Positions 37,997 to 40,479 of a stretch of DNA of 40,479 nucleotides are shown piece after piece (position 1 is the stretch's first letter; the number at the start of each line of letters is the position of its first letter). The notes under the pieces are model-generated. The model saw only the letters and a program-made list of their open reading frames with translations. It had not been told where the DNA came from and did not search any database. The stretch covers positions 23,579-64,057 of the forward strand of contig PBWA01000011.1 of NCBI GenBank assembly GCA_002728855.1. Reading direction: 5' to 3'. A program made the translations under genes and the position numbers. Source of the stretch: Flavobacteriaceae bacterium (GTDB lineage Bacteria > Bacteroidota > Bacteroidia > Flavobacteriales > Flavobacteriaceae).

Positions 37997-39460
37997 ATGC
38001 TTAAAACTAAAAATATAGGCCTCTTTTTAGGGCCATTATCCTTTGTTCTAATTTTATTTTTTTTTCATCCAGATGGATTGAATCCCCAAGCTAATGCTGT
38101 TTTAGCATCTACTGCATGGGTTTCAATTTGGTGGATTACAGAAGTTATTCCTATCGCAGTTACATCTTTACTTCCAATTATTTTATTTCCCTTATCAGGA
38201 GCAATGGAACTTTCTTTAACAACGACTTCTTATGGGCATAAATATATATTTCTTTATATGGGAGGTTTTATTATTGCAATTGCAATTGAGAAATGGAATT
38301 TACATAAAAGAATCGCGCTAAATATAATATATCTTGTAGGGTCTAATATCAAACGTATTATTCTAGGATTTATGTTAGCCACAGCATTTTTATCCATGTG
38401 GATTTCTAACACTGCAACCTCTGTAATGATGCTGCCAATTGGATTAGCAGTTATAAATGAATTTAACACAAGGTTAAGTAATCAAGATAATGATAATTCT
38501 TTTGGGAAGGCTTTAATGTTATCAATTGCTTACTCGGCTTCAATAGGAGGAATAGCTACTCTAATTGGCACTCCTCCAAATATAGTTTTTGCAGGTGTTG
38601 TTTTAGAAACTTTTAATTATGAAATAACCTTTTTTAATTGGATGATTTTTGGTCTTCCTATCTCTTTATTTCTATTATTTATTTGTTGGAAATATTTAAC
38701 CAATTATGCTTTTTCTTTTAAGAAAAATGAGTTTCCAGGCGGTAAAGAAGAAATCTTAAAATTAAAGCAAGAATTAGGGCCTATTTCTTATGAGGAAAAA
38801 ATGGTAGGAGTAATTTTTGCTTTGACAGCTTTTTGTTGGATAACCAGATCCTTTTTCATCCAGAATTTTATTCCAGCAATTGATGATACAATAATTGCAA
38901 TTTTTTTCGCTACAATTTTGTTTTTACTCAATACAAGCTTAAAAGACAGAAAATTAATTAATTGGAACGAGGCAGTTAAAATGCCTTGGGGAGTAATACT
39001 GCTTTTTGGTGGAGGTATGGCACTGGCTAAGGCTTTTGAAATAAGTGGTTTGTCAATATGGTTAGGTGAACAAATGATTTCTTTAAAAGGATTAAACTTA
39101 TTCATAATACTTATTGTTTTGATTGCAGCTGTTAATTTTCTTACGGAAATTACGTCTAATCTTGCTACTACTGCAATGCTTCTTCCCGTATTAGCTTCAT
39201 TGTCTGTTTTATTAGAAGTTCATCCATTTATAATTATGACTGGTGCAACAGTAGCCGCATCTTGTGCTTTTATGCTCCCTGCAGCAACCCCACCTAATGC
39301 AGTAGTTTTTGGTTCGGGATACTTAAGAATACCTGACATGGTAAAAGTAGGGATCGTGATGAATCTTTTCTCCATAATTTTTGCAGCACTGATGGTGTTT
39401 TATATTTTACCAATATTATGGCAGATAGATCCCTTTGAATTCAAATATCTTAATTTGTAG
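37997..39460 (+). CDS. DASS/SLC13-family sodium:anion (dicarboxylate-type) symporter
   Basis: WWITEVIPIAVTSLLPI, MWISNTATSVMMLPI, LTEITSNLATTAMLLPVLASL, MLPAATPPNAVVFGSG. Confidence 0.93.
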   Translation: MLKTKNIGLFLGPLSFVLILFFFHPDGLNPQANAVLASTAWVSIWWITEVIPIAVTSLLPIILFPLSGAMELSLTTTSYGHKYIFLYMGGFIIAIAIEKWNLHKRIALNIIYLVGSNIKRIILGFMLATAFLSMWISNTATSVMMLPIGLAVINEFNTRLSNQDNDNSFGKALMLSIAYSASIGGIATLIGTPPNIVFAGVVLETFNYEITFFNWMIFGLPISLFLLFICWKYLTNYAFSFKKNEFPGGKEEILKLKQELGPISYEEKMVGVIFALTAFCWITRSFFIQNFIPAIDDTIIAIFFATILFLLNTSLKDRKLINWNEAVKMPWGVILLFGGGMALAKAFEISGLSIWLGEQMISLKGLNLFIILIVLIAAVNFLTEITSNLATTAMLLPVLASLSVLLEVHPFIIMTGATVAASCAFMLPAATPPNAVVFGSGYLRIPDMVKVGIVMNLFSIIFAALMVFYILPILWQIDPFEFKYLNL

Positions 39461-40139
39461 GAAAGTCAAAGTATTTGTTTGGAAAAGGCTCCTTCTTTAT
39501 TGTAAAATGCCACCATTCTTTTTCATAAGGTAAAAATCCAAACATTTGCATCAGATTTTTAAGAATAATTCTATTTTTTCGTTGAATCAAATTAATTTTC
39601 GTTGAAGAAATAGAGGATTTTTCTCCAAAGTAGTCCCAGCTACTTCCCATGTCTATTTCTTCACCAGCCTTTTCTCCTATCAAATGAATAATTGTTAAAT
39701 CAACTGAACTTCCCCTGCTATGTCCAGAAAGTTTAGATATATAACCATGTTTAAAAAGATTTTCTTTTTTTTCATTCGGATAATATTTTGATTTCATCAA
39801 AGTATCAGTTTTTACTTTGCTCCATTCAAAAAAATAATCAACAGCTTTTTGTGGACGATAAGCATCAAATATTTTTAAACCAAGACCTCTTAACTCAAGA
39901 TAAATTTGTACTTCTTTCAAAGCCTTAGCCATTTCGATAGTTGATACAGGCCTAGGATTTTCATATCCTTTTACAACTTTACCTGTAAAGTTATCTTCAC
40001 TTCCATATCGTAAATCGAAAACTATATTTGGTATAAATTCATCTAAATATTCAAAGCCTTTTTCAAGTCCTTTTTGGGAAAATGAAAATTGAACAAACAA
40101 TAATAAAATTATTTTGAATGAAATATTTATCTTAACCAT
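39450..40139 (-). CDS. Secreted M15-family D-Ala-D-Ala dipeptidase (VanX/DdpX-like)
   Basis: Signal peptide; FDAYRPQKAVDYF, SGHSRGSSVDLT (SxHxxGxxxD), EWWHF. Confidence 0.92.
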   Translation of the reverse strand: MVKINISFKIILLLFVQFSFSQKGLEKGFEYLDEFIPNIVFDLRYGSEDNFTGKVVKGYENPRPVSTIEMAKALKEVQIYLELRGLGLKIFDAYRPQKAVDYFFEWSKVKTDTLMKSKYYPNEKKENLFKHGYISKLSGHSRGSSVDLTIIHLIGEKAGEEIDMGSSWDYFGEKSSISSTKINLIQRKNRIILKNLMQMFGFLPYEKEWWHFTIKKEPFPNKYFDFPTN

Positions 40140-40226
40140 ATCATAAAAATATAAAACTCCAATTCAATTTTTATAAAAGAGTTTTTTAAATAATTAATAT
40201 CAATTATGTTTCTTTAAATAGTTATA

Positions 40227-40374
40227 ATGAGAGAGATTCTATTAATATTATTTTTTTGTATTTACCTTAGGATTAGACTTATCTTCTGAATATATTGGAA
40301 TTTACCAAAGAATTATTGAATTTTTCTTTGTCTTGTGGTTAGTTCTCTGTGCTTTTGAAATTAAAAAAACGGGC
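40227..40374 (+). pseudogene. Short remnant of a membrane protein gene (C-terminus resembles DUF998-type proteins), apparently frameshifted and truncated
   Basis: Frame at 40246-40374 reads YYFFVFTLGLDLSSEYIGIYQRIIEFFFVLWLVLCAFEIKKTG*. The only nearby ATG (40227) is in another frame; the shift would fall at the T tract near 40251-40257. Confidence 0.35.
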
Positions 40375-40479
40375 TAGTATTTTTAGAAGCCCGTCTTGTT
40401 TAGTAGATAACTTATTGGAAATATCGAACACAAGTCTAACTCCAAGACAAAGAAAAATTCAATAATTCTTTGGTAAATT
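40299..40479. repeat. 37-bp perfect inverted repeat: 40299-40335 versus 40443-40479 (ends exactly at the window end)
   Basis: AATTTACCAAAGAATTATTGAATTTTTCTTTGTCTTG at 40299-40335; the reverse complement of 40443-40479 is identical. Confidence 0.95.
40369..40394. terminator. Terminator-like hairpin ACGGGCT-N12-AGCCCGT, flanked upstream by an A tract
   Basis: Perfect 7-bp GC-rich stem in AT-rich sequence; the + strand remnant stop codon TAG lies in the stem/loop junction. Confidence 0.65.

Noticed and set aside
39450-40139. VanX-like dipeptidase as part of a vancomycin-resistance cluster
   Set aside because: No vanH/vanA/vanS/vanR neighbours, and the protein has a signal peptide; more likely peptidoglycan peptide turnover.

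Overview
This 40.5 kb AT-rich window looks like a chromosomal contig from a streamlined, probably marine, Flavobacteriia-type Bacteroidota. That assignment rests on the gldKLMN (T9SS/gliding) operon, Bacteroidota-style TAnnTTTG -7 elements and several Na+-type symporter families. Most of it is core genome: mreBCD-mrdA-rodA, purH, lpxB/surE, groESL, secG, lptE, miaB, topA, gldKLMN and trxB. I see no rRNA, tRNA, CRISPR array, prophage or transposon. Accessory features worth attention: (i) a three-gene Cys-pair metal cassette (HYC_CC_PP-like secreted protein, TonB receptor with a CC in its plug, secreted HMA protein) at about 14.1-17.2 kb; (ii) an LLM flavin monooxygenase plus SSS symporter pair, convergent with an MBL/double-rhodanese protein; (iii) a sigma54 activator with no sensory domain, near a sigma54-like promoter upstream of groESL; (iv) a ureohydrolase-family protein with substituted metal ligands between topA and gldK; (v) a perfect 37-bp inverted repeat that runs exactly to the right end of the window and flanks a terminator-like hairpin and a small gene remnant. 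No finding clearly amounts to a wholly new system; (i) and (v) most deserve a check.
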